A DNA stretch of 64,000 bases from Rhodobiaceae bacterium (lineage in GTDB: Bacteria > Pseudomonadota > Alphaproteobacteria > Parvibaculales > Parvibaculaceae). The notes below the pieces were generated by a model. The model made no database searches. It had not been told where the DNA came from and was given only the letters and a program-made list of their open reading frames with translations. The stretch is from contig JAAWWE010000013.1 of assembly GCA_021404525.1 (NCBI GenBank), positions 37,827 to 101,826 on the forward strand, in the 5' to 3' direction. Shown here piece by piece: positions 7,444-14,908 of the stretch; within the stretch, counting starts at the first letter, position 1, and each line of letters starts with the position of its first letter. The translations under genes were made by a program, and so were the position numbers.

Positions 7444-9410
7444 TAGCGTGCCCCCTTGCGTGTCCGCGTCGCGGCCGTCGCAGCGGCCTTCAAGGTCGGA
7501 GATCCGTTTTCCGCCCATCCAGCCAGCAATCTTTCGAGCCGGACGACGAACTCACCGCCTTTGATGACACCAGACCAACCGGATGCTGCCCATGCCCCGC
7601 AGCGATCGGCAGGAAGACTTTCGAGCATGTCGAGCAGGTTAGATTGCAACAGGTCGTGCGCACGCACCAGGACCGCGATCCCATTCACTCCAAGAGGCGC
7701 GTTATCGAACGCATCTCCGCCCATGATCCTGCCACGCAACTCTTCGAAAACTTGTCCGGCTTCCGCAGGTGACAACTGCCGTAATTCGCTCTCATAAGCC
7801 TGGACTGCGAGTTTGGAGCCCATCAATTGCTCGACGACCGCGCTCAACCGACCGAGCACCGAAGCGGCCCCGAAATAGTCTTTCCGATCTTTGGCGACGA
7901 ACAGATAGGGACGCAGGTCTACGTCACCGATCTTGGGCGACAACTTCGCCCACGCTCTGATAACGTCAGACCCCTTCCACTCAGATAGCATCGCGCTGTC
8001 GGGATCTGGGTTCGGCCCTTTACTAGACCTGTCCAGCGTCGAGATCTTCGGACCATTCCGGCTCGCCTTTTTCGGCTTCATCTCCGTTTCATTATTGGCA
8101 TCATTGTCGACCTCGAGAGCGGCGAGGTCTGCGCAGAGGCCGTTCTCGTGCTTCGCCGCATCGTTCGCGATCTGGTCGAATAAGCGAGACATAAACCGTT
8201 CTGCCAACATCAACTTAGCCAGTACCGGCAGCTTCACATCCTTACCGAACCCGCGTGCCTGCGCGGTCTGGTTGCGCAACAGTAAGCTGTTCAAGAACCG
8301 TTTGATTTGCCGCGGATTCCCCTGAGTCCCGCTGGCAAGGATCGGGCCGATCTGATCGCTCAGAGTCAGTGCGTTCGTCACGCCGGTTCCCATATCACCG
8401 AGCGTCTCCTTGACCGTCGCTGCGTCGAGACCACTGGCCTGCCAAGGCCGTTGGAGCTTTTTCCGCGCGACGGCGATGAGCTTCGCATAGCCCTCATCAT
8501 CTTCCCCCATCTCGGCTCCGATCAATAAGAGGGTCACGTAGATCCTCGTCTCTGTCTCTCCCAATGCCGGTATCCGGAACGGGACTTGAATGAGCTTCTC
8601 CAAATAGTTCCGCGCATAGTCGCGCGGACCGGTCGTGTCCGGTAGTTCCGGAAAATGCTTGCGCACGGAATACTCGATCATCGCTTCATCAGCCGCCACG
8701 ATGAACGCAGTCCTGTCAGTGAATACGAACAGCCGAACGGCTTCCAAGGTCTCGATGGCGATATCGGGCAAGCATCGGTCGAGATCGTCGATCAAGACAA
8801 CCAGCTGCTTCACGCCCGCTTTGTCGAGCAACTCATCGAAGGCCTTGCGGAACTGTCCTATTTCCTCTGGCAGCCGCTTCGAGTCGTCCGGCTTCAGAAG
8901 GCCCTCTACGCCTTCAATCGCGGCATTGTAACTTGCTTTGGTGGCAAGTTCACCGGGTTCGTCGAACACGCCCCTGACAGTGCCGACGGCGGCGTTGATC
9001 TGATCCGGCGTCGGGATACCCGACAAGGCAGTAAACGCCAGTCCGCCACCGTGGCGTGCTATCTTCAACCAATCGATCCGCTGGAAGATATTCTTGACCG
9101 CGTCGCCGGCCTTTGCGCCTAGCGAGCGCCGCTCGATTAATTCGGTGACGATGCCCTCGATGAGCGCGATCTTCGCGTCTTCGAAGCCTTGGAAGCGCCA
9201 GCCATTGAATTTGATGCAGAGGATGTCCTCGTCGCCGCTGAGCGCGGCGTCAATCATCTCCAACACACTCGATTTGCCCGCCCCCCAATCGCCGTGCACT
9301 CCGATCGTGATGGCTTGCTCGGGACGTTTCGCGAGAAGTTCGATGATAGTCTTGGCGATTGCCTCATTATTGAGAAGATCCACCTTTGTTTCGTTGTCAG
9401 TCAGTATCAT
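7443..9410 (-). CDS. qatA: QatA, KAP-family P-loop NTPase of the Qat defence system
   Basis: The 655-residue protein has Walker A GDWGAGKSS at residues 40-48 and Walker B VVLIDDLDR near residue 203, the hallmark of KAP P-loop ATPases. The ATG at 9410 has AGAGG eight to nine bases upstream; a GTG two codons earlier is possible. It is the first gene of qatABCD, all four genes overlapping. A TATAAT-like hexamer on the minus strand (9452-9457) may be the -10 element. There is no clear transmembrane segment. Confidence 0.93.
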   Translation of the reverse strand: MILTDNETKVDLLNNEAIAKTIIELLAKRPEQAITIGVHGDWGAGKSSVLEMIDAALSGDEDILCIKFNGWRFQGFEDAKIALIEGIVTELIERRSLGAKAGDAVKNIFQRIDWLKIARHGGGLAFTALSGIPTPDQINAAVGTVRGVFDEPGELATKASYNAAIEGVEGLLKPDDSKRLPEEIGQFRKAFDELLDKAGVKQLVVLIDDLDRCLPDIAIETLEAVRLFVFTDRTAFIVAADEAMIEYSVRKHFPELPDTTGPRDYARNYLEKLIQVPFRIPALGETETRIYVTLLLIGAEMGEDDEGYAKLIAVARKKLQRPWQASGLDAATVKETLGDMGTGVTNALTLSDQIGPILASGTQGNPRQIKRFLNSLLLRNQTAQARGFGKDVKLPVLAKLMLAERFMSRLFDQIANDAAKHENGLCADLAALEVDNDANNETEMKPKKASRNGPKISTLDRSSKGPNPDPDSAMLSEWKGSDVIRAWAKLSPKIGDVDLRPYLFVAKDRKDYFGAASVLGRLSAVVEQLMGSKLAVQAYESELRQLSPAEAGQVFEELRGRIMGGDAFDNAPLGVNGIAVLVRAHDLLQSNLLDMLESLPADRCGAWAASGWSGVIKGGEFVVRLERLLAGWAENGSPTLKAAATAATRTRKGAR

Positions 9411-9873
9411 AAGCACTGCCTCTGCAACGTACGAGCGTCATAGCATGTTGAATTATATAGAGAAATGGCGTACCAGCTCCGATCAACAATCTGACACGTT
9501 TTTTTGCCTTGAGACAGTATCTGGCGTAGATCGGCCATGAAACGGCCTGGGTTATAGATTGTTGTTTGACTCATCCGGCCCTTTTCATACGGCTAAGGTG
9601 ACACGCTAAAATCTTCACAGGATACATTTGGCAAAGAGTCTTGCCCGTGATTGGTAACACGGGGGGCTTTCAATACATGAGAACGATACAGGCGCATGCA
9701 GTTTACACAAACGCTTGATTTTGCACTGGGTAGTAGCTCGGGTTTGGGAGGCGGCCCGTCAAGCCAGCGCCGAAGGCGTGCGGGAACCGCTTGGGCTTGA
9801 GGCGAGGGCTGGACTAAAATGCAGACCGATAGGAAATAGAGGAGATGTACCGGAACATCTTAGAGGGCTCCCC
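9411..9873. other. Intergenic region between qatA and the first toxin-antitoxin pair
   Basis: The two flanking operons are divergent. Apart from the presumed qat promoter close to qatA, no gene, tRNA or repeat was found. Reading frames here are short and lack family resemblance. Confidence 0.4.
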
Positions 9874-9903
9874 TTGACAATTGGCACAAATCGTAGCTAT
9901 ATT
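9874..9903 (+). promoter_or_regulatory. Sigma70-type promoter of the first toxin-antitoxin operon
   Basis: TTGACA at 9874-9879 and TATATT at 9898-9903 are separated by 18 bases, a near-consensus promoter. It lies 54 bases before the antitoxin start. An AT-rich sequence with a TGATCGATA core directly downstream could be the autoregulatory operator. Confidence 0.7.
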
Positions 9904-9956
9904 GAAACCTAAATAATGATCGATATTTGGCTCTTTTTAGGAAACGAGGTGGCGAG

Positions 9957-10205
9957 ATGAATACTCAAGTTTTAACCCGCCAAGCAAATAGCGTATCAGA
10001 ATTCAAAAAGAATCCTTCTAAGTCCGTAGCAAACGCTAAGGGGGAAGCTGTAGCCGTGCTCAACCATAATAAAGTTGATTTTTACGCCGTTCCCGCCGAG
10101 CTATTCGCTCGCATGACAGAGGTCATTGAGGATTGGAATGACGGTATGATTGCTAAGGCGCGAGCTGAAGAGCCTATGATTATGAAGGATCTGGATGACC
10201 TATAA
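9957..10205 (+). CDS. Phd/YefM-family antitoxin (StbD-like)
   Basis: The ATG at 9957 is preceded by a GAGGTGGCGAG ribosome-binding region; the longer frame from 9927 has none. The 82 residues show the Phd/YefM opening (NSVSEFKKNPSKSV), then AVLNHNKVDFYAVPAELF, the DNA-binding and dimerisation part, and a charged C-terminal tail that would neutralise the toxin. It overlaps the downstream RelE-type toxin by 11 bases. Expected role: antitoxin and operon repressor. Confidence 0.88.
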   Translation: MNTQVLTRQANSVSEFKKNPSKSVANAKGEAVAVLNHNKVDFYAVPAELFARMTEVIEDWNDGMIAKARAEEPMIMKDLDDL

Positions 10206-10530
10206 TCTAGCCTTCATTCCCTCGTCTGAAGGGGAGTGGGATCAGCTAGATGGCTCCATCAAAAGACAGTTCAAGAAAGCTCTAAAGAAGCGTCTGAAGG
10301 AACCAAGACCACCAGGCGCCAAACTTCACGGCCACGATGATCTCTACAAGATCAAACTCCGACGGTATGGGTACAGACTAATCTACCAAGTGGTCGATGA
10401 AACTCTAATTGTTAAGGTGATAGCGGTTGGTCGCCGCGACAAATCTGCCGTCTATCAGATTATGAATGAGCGATTAAAAGACCTTGAGGAACAAGAAACG
10501 ATCGTTCCCGAGCGCAAAGATTCTCCATAA
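10195..10530 (+). CDS. RelE/StbE-family toxin
   Basis: The 111-residue basic protein has the RelE-fold layout: a helix with FKKALKKRLKEPRPPG, then LHGHDDLYKIKLRRYGYRLIYQV and VIAVGRRDKS-VY. These correspond to the conserved Lys/Arg-rich active-site strands of ribosome-dependent mRNA interferases. The start overlaps the antitoxin end. It pairs with the Phd-type antitoxin as a type II addiction module. Confidence 0.88.
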   Translation: MTYNLAFIPSSEGEWDQLDGSIKRQFKKALKKRLKEPRPPGAKLHGHDDLYKIKLRRYGYRLIYQVVDETLIVKVIAVGRRDKSAVYQIMNERLKDLEEQETIVPERKDSP

Positions 10531-10579
10531 GATATATTATGCGCTTTTAATTTATAGTAGCAAAATAGAAGTGCGACAG

Positions 10580-10738
10580 TCAATAATTCCCTCGCCAGGA
10601 AGCTTTGCGCTCGCTCAGGCTTTTCTCTGTTCCAAAGAGAATGACCTGAGACCCAGGTAGACCGTCCACAAGATTGATGCAACAAACACCCAGTTCGTCA
10701 AATTTGCCAAGAAATCTGTCAACTCCGGCCAGCGACAT
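10580..10738 (-). CDS. 52-residue hypothetical protein behind the decayed antitoxin
   Basis: The ATG at 10738 follows the stop of the antitoxin remnant by four bases, with GAGAAG nearby. The product contains GVDRFLGKFDELGVCCINLVD and ends in a charged segment. Codon spacing suggests it was translated with the remnant. I do not recognise a family. It could itself be the tail of a degraded toxin gene. Confidence 0.4.
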   Translation of the reverse strand: MSLAGVDRFLGKFDELGVCCINLVDGLPGSQVILFGTEKSLSERKASWRGNY

Positions 10739-10742
10739 CTTC

Positions 10743-10874
10743 TCAGTCTTCTTTCAATGCCTCATCGAGTGCAGGTTTGTTGTGATGGGTAATAACCACA
10801 GGTCCGCGCATAGCAGCGGACGTATTGTCGCCTGTGCGCTTGCTCAAGTCGGTTGATGTGAATGTCTTAGTTAT
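10743..10874 (-). pseudogene. Decayed Phd-type antitoxin remnant without start codon
   Basis: Reading the minus strand from 10874 gives KTFTSTDLSKRTGDN then GPVVITHHNKPA and a stop at 10743. This aligns with the N-terminal half of the intact antitoxin at 11289-11555 (KTFTTADLNKHVGEV, PIVLTRHNRPK). The position of the expected ATG is ATA, an in-frame stop lies just upstream, and the C-terminal toxin-binding half is missing. It directly follows the PemK-type toxin stop, so it is probably a relic of a neighbouring module. Confidence 0.65.
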
Positions 10875-11302
10875 GACCCTCGATCGTCATCCCCCGTTCG
10901 GTCGACCTCGCGCCCTGGTTCTTCTTGCAAAGCGGAGTAGAATTCACGACTGATGGTGATTAGAAACTGCCTGGATAGTCGTCCGATTGGTTCTTGCGGT
11001 TCGAGATAATATGAGTTCTCAGCAATATCCAAATTGTACTCATCGACCACCACCCAAGAACGAACACCTATATCAAGGCCGATACGCTGTTTCTCCAATT
11101 GGGGAATCTCAATTGCATGGGTACCTTTGGTCGGTGCTTGAGTAGTGATCGGCAGCAGAAAAAGAACATGGTGTTCCGATTTTTCCAATGAGACCGCCAC
11201 ACATGAAGGTCGAGACTTCCGGCCCTCTGTTTCGCCTGCTGCTGCCTCCCGCAACCAAAGGTAAGGGTAGACAACAACGTCGCCAGACTCAGGCACCGTC
11301 AT
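10871..11302 (-). CDS. MazF/PemK-family toxin
   Basis: The start is taken at the ATG giving MTVPESGDVVVYPYLW, overlapping the antitoxin stop by 14 bases; an in-frame start at 11323 is possible. The 143 residues contain GDVVVYPY, RKSRPSCVAV and LPITTQAPTKGTHAIEIP, which match the core strands of CcdB/MazF-like toxins, usually endoribonucleases. The tail is acidic and Arg-rich. It forms a pair with the upstream Phd-type antitoxin, an uncommon but known antitoxin/toxin combination. Confidence 0.75.
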   Translation of the reverse strand: MTVPESGDVVVYPYLWLREAAAGETEGRKSRPSCVAVSLEKSEHHVLFLLPITTQAPTKGTHAIEIPQLEKQRIGLDIGVRSWVVVDEYNLDIAENSYYLEPQEPIGRLSRQFLITISREFYSALQEEPGREVDRTGDDDRGS

Positions 11303-11555
11303 GGTCGTCTCCTTCTTCACCAATCACCTCCGCCAGTGCCTTTAGAAGGTCTGTACGATATGGCTCTGGCGTATCTGCCGTCCGAAAGACCTTGCGGTTG
11401 TCTTTCAGCGGAGCAGTGATCCGCTCGAAGTCTTCAAAGCTCAGCATGACAAACTTCGGCCTGTTATGCCGCGTCAGGACGATGGGCTCTTTTGCGGCGG
11501 CTTCAGTCACCTCACCCACATGCTTATTTAAGTCTGCTGTTGTGAACGTCTTCAT
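11289..11555 (-). CDS. Phd/YefM-family antitoxin
   Basis: The 88-residue protein opens MKTFTTADLNKHVGEV, continues with PIVLTRHNRPKFVMLSFEDF and ends in an acidic stretch, the standard Phd/YefM layout. The stop overlaps the toxin gene. An imperfect 37 bp palindrome sits 14 bases upstream and is the likely operator for autoregulation. Confidence 0.88.
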   Translation of the reverse strand: MKTFTTADLNKHVGEVTEAAAKEPIVLTRHNRPKFVMLSFEDFERITAPLKDNRKVFRTADTPEPYRTDLLKALAEVIGEEGDDHDGA

Positions 11556-11568
11556 TCGGCAACTCCAT

Positions 11569-11605
11569 ATTCCATGAAATCCATAATATATGGAATTTAT
11601 GGAAT
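11569..11605. promoter_or_regulatory. 37 bp palindromic operator upstream of the Phd/PemK operon
   Basis: The sequence starts ATTCCATGAAATCCAT and ends ATGGAATTTATGGAAT, reading almost the same on both strands, with four ATTCCAT or ATGGAAT half-sites. Its position just before the antitoxin start fits a Phd-type operator with tandem dimer sites overlapping the promoter. Confidence 0.7.
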
Positions 11606-11630
11606 ATCAAGCCAATTCATTGAAACAGTG

Positions 11631-11685
11631 AAGAAAACCGGCCCCGAAAGGCCTGATTCCTTGATGTTTTGCCCTACGCCGCTGC
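11631..11685 (-). repeat. 55 bp direct repeat copy 1, with terminator hairpin
   Basis: It matches 12440-12494 with three mismatches. On the minus strand it reads as the last codons and stop of a ParB-like gene (AGCGGCGTAG) followed by GGCC-TTTCG-GGGCC and TTTTCTT, a rho-independent terminator. It lies right after the HTH antitoxin stop. This ParB 3' end is out of place here, so the repeat probably arose when the toxin-antitoxin module was inserted or duplicated. Confidence 0.8.
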
Positions 11686-11693
11686 TTTGGGAT

Positions 11694-12041
11694 TTAGGCG
11701 CGGGCGGCTTTGTCTGGCGTCTCTTCTTCATCTTGGAGAATCTTAGAGAGGCTAACCTCAGCGCCATCAAATGTAGCCGTGAGCTGTAACTCACCGCCCA
11801 TGCTCTGCACATAGCGGCGCAGAGTCGAGACGAGGAAATCACCGCGCTGTTCCAGTCGTGAAATGTTGTCCTGCGATACGCCAAAAGCAGTGGCAACGTC
11901 ACTTTGGGTAAGCTCAAACGCTTTGCGTAAGCTAGAAAGGGACTTGTATTCCGCGACAAGGGTTGCCCCCATTTCAGAGGCAGTAGCCCGCTGTTCTGGG
12001 GTCATGTTTTGTTCAAAAACACTCTTTGCATCAATGGACAT
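11694..12041 (-). CDS. higA: XRE-family HTH antitoxin (HigA-like)
   Basis: The 115-residue protein has a helix-turn-helix in the segment LRKAFELTQSDVATAFGV followed by SQDNISRLEQRGDF (about residues 40-70), and a C-terminal strand region typical of HigA-type antitoxins. It starts five bases after the toxin stop, giving toxin-first order, the rule for higBA. It would bind the toxin and repress the operon. Confidence 0.85.
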   Translation of the reverse strand: MSIDAKSVFEQNMTPEQRATASEMGATLVAEYKSLSSLRKAFELTQSDVATAFGVSQDNISRLEQRGDFLVSTLRRYVQSMGGELQLTATFDGAEVSLSKILQDEEETPDKAARA

Positions 12042-12046
12042 TCTAT

Positions 12047-12394
12047 CTACTCCTTCGCCAGATGGCGGCTGTAACGCTGATCCGCTGTCTTAATAAGGTT
12101 CTTGTAGAAACGCTTTGTCGATCCACCAGACTTGTCGCCTGCTACCAACAAAACTGCTTTGCGCTCAGGATCAAATGCGAAGGCGACGCGCCACACCCCA
12201 TCACCTGCCGTGAAGCGCAGCTCCTTCATGTTGGCATACTTTGATCCGCTCAATGTGTCGGCGTGAGGCCGCCCAAGCTTGGGACCAAATTCACCTAGCA
12301 ACTCCGTGTTTGCAGCTAAAGCCACCTGCACTCCATCTGATAGGTCAGCAAACTCGCTGGCAAAATCATCGTCGAATACTATCTTCCATTTCAT
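12047..12394 (-). CDS. higB: RelE/HigB-family toxin
   Basis: The start chosen is the ATG at 12394 (MKWKIVFDDDFASEF), because the longer frame from 12418 begins between the -35 and -10 elements. The 115 residues match the HigB/phage Gp49-like family: LSDGVQVALAANTELLGEFGP, then LGRPHADTLSGSKYANMKELRF and WRVAFAFDPERKAVLLVAGDK. Expected role: ribosome-dependent mRNA interferase. It is the first gene of a higBA operon. Confidence 0.87.
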   Translation of the reverse strand: MKWKIVFDDDFASEFADLSDGVQVALAANTELLGEFGPKLGRPHADTLSGSKYANMKELRFTAGDGVWRVAFAFDPERKAVLLVAGDKSGGSTKRFYKNLIKTADQRYSRHLAKE

Positions 12395-12399
12395 ACCGA

Positions 12400-12428
12400 A
12401 ATATGCACTCAACGTCATATGTTGTCAA
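12400..12428 (-). promoter_or_regulatory. Promoter of the higBA operon
   Basis: On the minus strand TTGACA (12428-12423) and CATATT (12405-12400) are 17 bases apart. The expected transcription start falls within a few bases of the toxin ATG at 12394, so the message may be leaderless or nearly so. Confidence 0.6.
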
Positions 12429-12439
12429 TGGCATATTTC

Positions 12440-12494
12440 AAGAAAACCGGCCCCGAAAAGCCGGATTCCTTGATGTTTTGCCCTACTCCGCTGC
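12440..12494 (-). repeat. 55 bp direct repeat copy 2, parB 3' end and terminator
   Basis: The minus strand contains the final codons of the ParB-like gene, its TAG, then CCGGC-TTTTCGGG-GCCGG followed by TTTTCTT. This is a good rho-independent terminator for that gene. The near-identical copy at 11631-11685 lies on the other side of higBA. Confidence 0.8.
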
Positions 12495-14309
12495 CTGAAG
12501 CTGCGGCACTGACGGGGCCTCATTCTCCCCACTCCGCATGGTCTCTGGGAGCCAACCGCTATCATGGGTCAGCCGTTCGGCTGCAACGGCCATATCCTTC
12601 TTGGTCACGCCCTGAAGCTTTTGAGCTTCTTCTGGACCCACTGCGTCTTCCACATCTTCTCCGATTTGGGTCTTGGAGATATGACGGAAATGCCCTTCTG
12701 CAGAAGGTTGCCAAAACAAGGAAAGCTCCCCACCAATGACAGTGGCAACACGGTCAATTGTGTCTTGGTCAGCGGCCTCATGATGGTTTGTAGCGTTCAA
12801 CCGATAGGCCAGCAGAAACGCGAGCAGTGACTTGCGCTCTTTGGTTTCCATATCAGAGACAATCTGAATGTAGTCGGCGTCTTCTTCCCCAAAGACTTTC
12901 ATCCAACTGATTTCAACATCCTGCAGGGCCATGTAGGCTTTGTTGGCTTTCAGTTCCTCACTGTCAAAACCCAATGGAACATGACCATTGCGGATACCGG
13001 CAAACACGCGTGAGGTTGTGCCTCCAAAATGACTTTGAGCAAGCTCTGAGAGAAGCAACACTTCCGCTGCCTCTTCGTTGTTCTCTAGGAAAGCCTGCAT
13101 TGCTAATGTGCGCTCGCCTGCCAGCCGGTCTTGATGCTTAGCTGAATAGCCTTTCTTAGTATTGTCTTGTTCTTTGCTGCCCTTCTGATTTGGAGACGCC
13201 TTCTCTTTCGACAGACCGCGTTCTGCATCTACGTCGCCGTTTCCATCGACAATGAGCACCACTCCCAGCTGAGCTTTCATTTCTGCTGAGTAGATTGCCT
13301 TACGTTCTTCGATCTCTTCAATCTGGTCTTGGAGACTGTCAATCAAGTCCCACTCTTCATCTGTAACGTCGTCATTCTCTGCCAAGGGTTCCAGCTTCTT
13401 ATTGAGCTTGTCGAGTTTGGCCTGATCCTTTGTTGATAGCTCAACGGTTTCAGGAGAGACGCGCTTGAGTTCCGACCAGTTGATCTCCGGCCTCCGCCAA
13501 ACCAGTTCGACCCATGACCACCCATCATCGAGATAGGTCTTCTTGATCTCTTCGACCTTCTCTGCTGCAAGCTTATCTAGCAACGCGATGTCTGAAAGAT
13601 ACTGACTTTCCTTAAACAGGTCGGTCGTGACTGCCCCACCCTCTTCAACGTACTTATTAAGAGTTACGAGCCGAACCCGAGGGTCACTGTCTCTAACGGT
13701 TTCTTCAAGCAACCTTGAACGGATCTGATATTCAGAAAAGTCACACCCAAACGCTCGAAACAGACTGATCTGCTGTTCTTGGTCTTCCGTCACGCAATAG
13801 GCCTGAAGTTCGGACAACCTCAAATCACCTTCACGATAGGCTTGAAATATCTCAGGTGCCGCATTTGCCAACCGAAGACGCTGCTCCACTTTCTTCTCAG
13901 CAACACCAAAACGGATTGCAATCTCTTCGTTAGATAGCCCCTCAACGCTCAGTGCGTTGAAAGCCTTAAACTCATCTGCCGGGTGCATACCTACCCGAAC
14001 AACATTGGTCGCGAGAGAAACCTCCCGTGCTTCGCTTGCAGGCCGCACTTCACAACGCATTGTGAAATTCTTAGCCAACTTTCCCTCAGTCTGAAGAGCT
14101 TGGCAGGCGAGGAAACGCCGCTGACCATCGGTGATGTCAACCATGCCTTTCTCTTCTGAGGCATGAACGATGACTGGTGTGAGTTGTCCCTTGGCAGCAA
14201 TGCTCGCGAGCATCTGCTCATGACCTGCCATCACATCGGTCTTACGTGTGTTGGCATCGGACACTTTCAGTTTTGCAAGCGTGATGTTTCTTGTTTCGAT
14301 CTTGGTCAT
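12483..14309 (-). CDS. ParB/RepB-like partition protein
   Basis: The start is the ATG at 14309 with AAGGAA eight bases upstream. The 608 residues begin with a ParB/Srx-type nuclease-like domain: DANTRK, a TPVIVHASEEKG-VDITDGQRRFLA block and the EVSLATNVVR segment. A helix-turn-helix follows (GLSNEEIAIRFGVAEKKVEQRLRLA, given here in two parts of the family motif), and then a long charged region with a coiled coil near residues 270-335. Such long ParB-like proteins occur alone on alphaproteobacterial plasmids and ICEs. No parA is adjacent, so the role may be regulatory rather than partition. Confidence 0.82.
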   Translation of the reverse strand: MTKIETRNITLAKLKVSDANTRKTDVMAGHEQMLASIAAKGQLTPVIVHASEEKGMVDITDGQRRFLACQALQTEGKLAKNFTMRCEVRPASEAREVSLATNVVRVGMHPADEFKAFNALSVEGLSNEEIAIRFGVAEKKVEQRLRLANAAPEIFQAYREGDLRLSELQAYCVTEDQEQQISLFRAFGCDFSEYQIRSRLLEETVRDSDPRVRLVTLNKYVEEGGAVTTDLFKESQYLSDIALLDKLAAEKVEEIKKTYLDDGWSWVELVWRRPEINWSELKRVSPETVELSTKDQAKLDKLNKKLEPLAENDDVTDEEWDLIDSLQDQIEEIEERKAIYSAEMKAQLGVVLIVDGNGDVDAERGLSKEKASPNQKGSKEQDNTKKGYSAKHQDRLAGERTLAMQAFLENNEEAAEVLLLSELAQSHFGGTTSRVFAGIRNGHVPLGFDSEELKANKAYMALQDVEISWMKVFGEEDADYIQIVSDMETKERKSLLAFLLAYRLNATNHHEAADQDTIDRVATVIGGELSLFWQPSAEGHFRHISKTQIGEDVEDAVGPEEAQKLQGVTKKDMAVAAERLTHDSGWLPETMRSGENEAPSVPQLQAAE

Positions 14310-14331
14310 TGGATTGAGTTCCTTGGTCTGA

Positions 14332-14418
14332 TTAGTCGGTGAATTGAGCAAAAAACGCTTGGGCGAGAATGAAGCCCATGACGTACTTGTTTGAGAGCAG
14401 TCGAAAGATGAGGAACAT
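14332..14418 (-). CDS. 28-residue membrane peptide upstream of parB-like gene
   Basis: ATG at 14418 is preceded four bases upstream by GGAGGG. The product MFLIFRLLSNKYVMGFILAQ plus eight residues is hydrophobic with a short basic loop. It starts ten bases after the stop of the preceding 47-residue ORF and ends 22 bases before the ParB-like start, so all three look co-transcribed. It is too short for a family assignment. Confidence 0.45.
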   Translation of the reverse strand: MFLIFRLLSNKYVMGFILAQAFFAQFTD

Positions 14419-14428
14419 GTTTCCCTCC

Positions 14429-14572
14429 TTAGAAGTTGCCTGTTGCTACTGTGATGAATGTTGAGAGTGCGTAGAGGCTTGCGAAAAACAGACAGGCCCC
14501 AGCCAGTTCGGAGAGGAAAAGAAAGACGGAACGTCCCCTGCCCTCTGTTGTGAAACTTGATCGCTGAAACAC
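14429..14572 (-). CDS. 47-residue single-pass membrane protein
   Basis: The GTG start at 14572 has AAGGGAAG upstream. The product has a charged opening (about 13 residues) and one long hydrophobic segment (SVFLFLSELAGACLFFASLY). The stop is directly followed by the GGAGGG site of the next small ORF. It is the first ORF downstream of the leader repeat copy at 14664-14731. Function unknown. Confidence 0.5.
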   Translation of the reverse strand: MFQRSSFTTEGRGRSVFLFLSELAGACLFFASLYALSTFITVATGNF

Positions 14573-14663
14573 TTCACTTCCCTTTCCTTAGTCCGGTTGC
14601 GACATGCAACCGGAACTAGGCCAGCGCCAATGAGCGTGGGGGGAATGGTCAAGATCACTTGGG

Positions 14664-14731
14664 CCGGCGGGGGATCACCCGGCCTGCAACGATCGAAGCG
14701 TGAGCGGAGAGACGTGAAGGCTGGGGATACC
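14664..14731 (-). repeat. Leader repeat, copy 2 (inverted partner of 2630-2685)
   Basis: On the minus strand the block CCTTCACGTC then GTTGCAGGCCGGGTGATCCC matches copy 1; a short insertion separates the two halves. It precedes the minus-strand run of small genes and the ParB-like gene. A GCCCCCC-GGGGG hairpin lies just beyond it on the plus side (about 14740-14762). Confidence 0.65.
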
Positions 14732-14908
14732 GGGCCAAGTGCCCCCCGTGTCTTTTGGGGGTTGTCTTGACCAGGGGGCGGGTAAGACCGCCCCTACTTT
14801 CACTGAGATAAGAAGCCGGAACGGCTACGATCCTTACAAAGAGGGTTTGCTACTCGATTTGAACCGAATAGCATCTAGGTGTGTCCCGACATTCAGCGAG
14901 ATAAAGAG

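Noticed and set aside
7037..7564. Plus-strand ORFs opposite qatB
   Set aside because: Their Pro/Ser-rich sequences are the complement of the low-complexity Gly/Asp region of QatB.
12483..14309. Chromosomal or plasmid partition operon parAB
   Set aside because: No parA-like gene is adjacent, so a full partition system cannot be claimed here.
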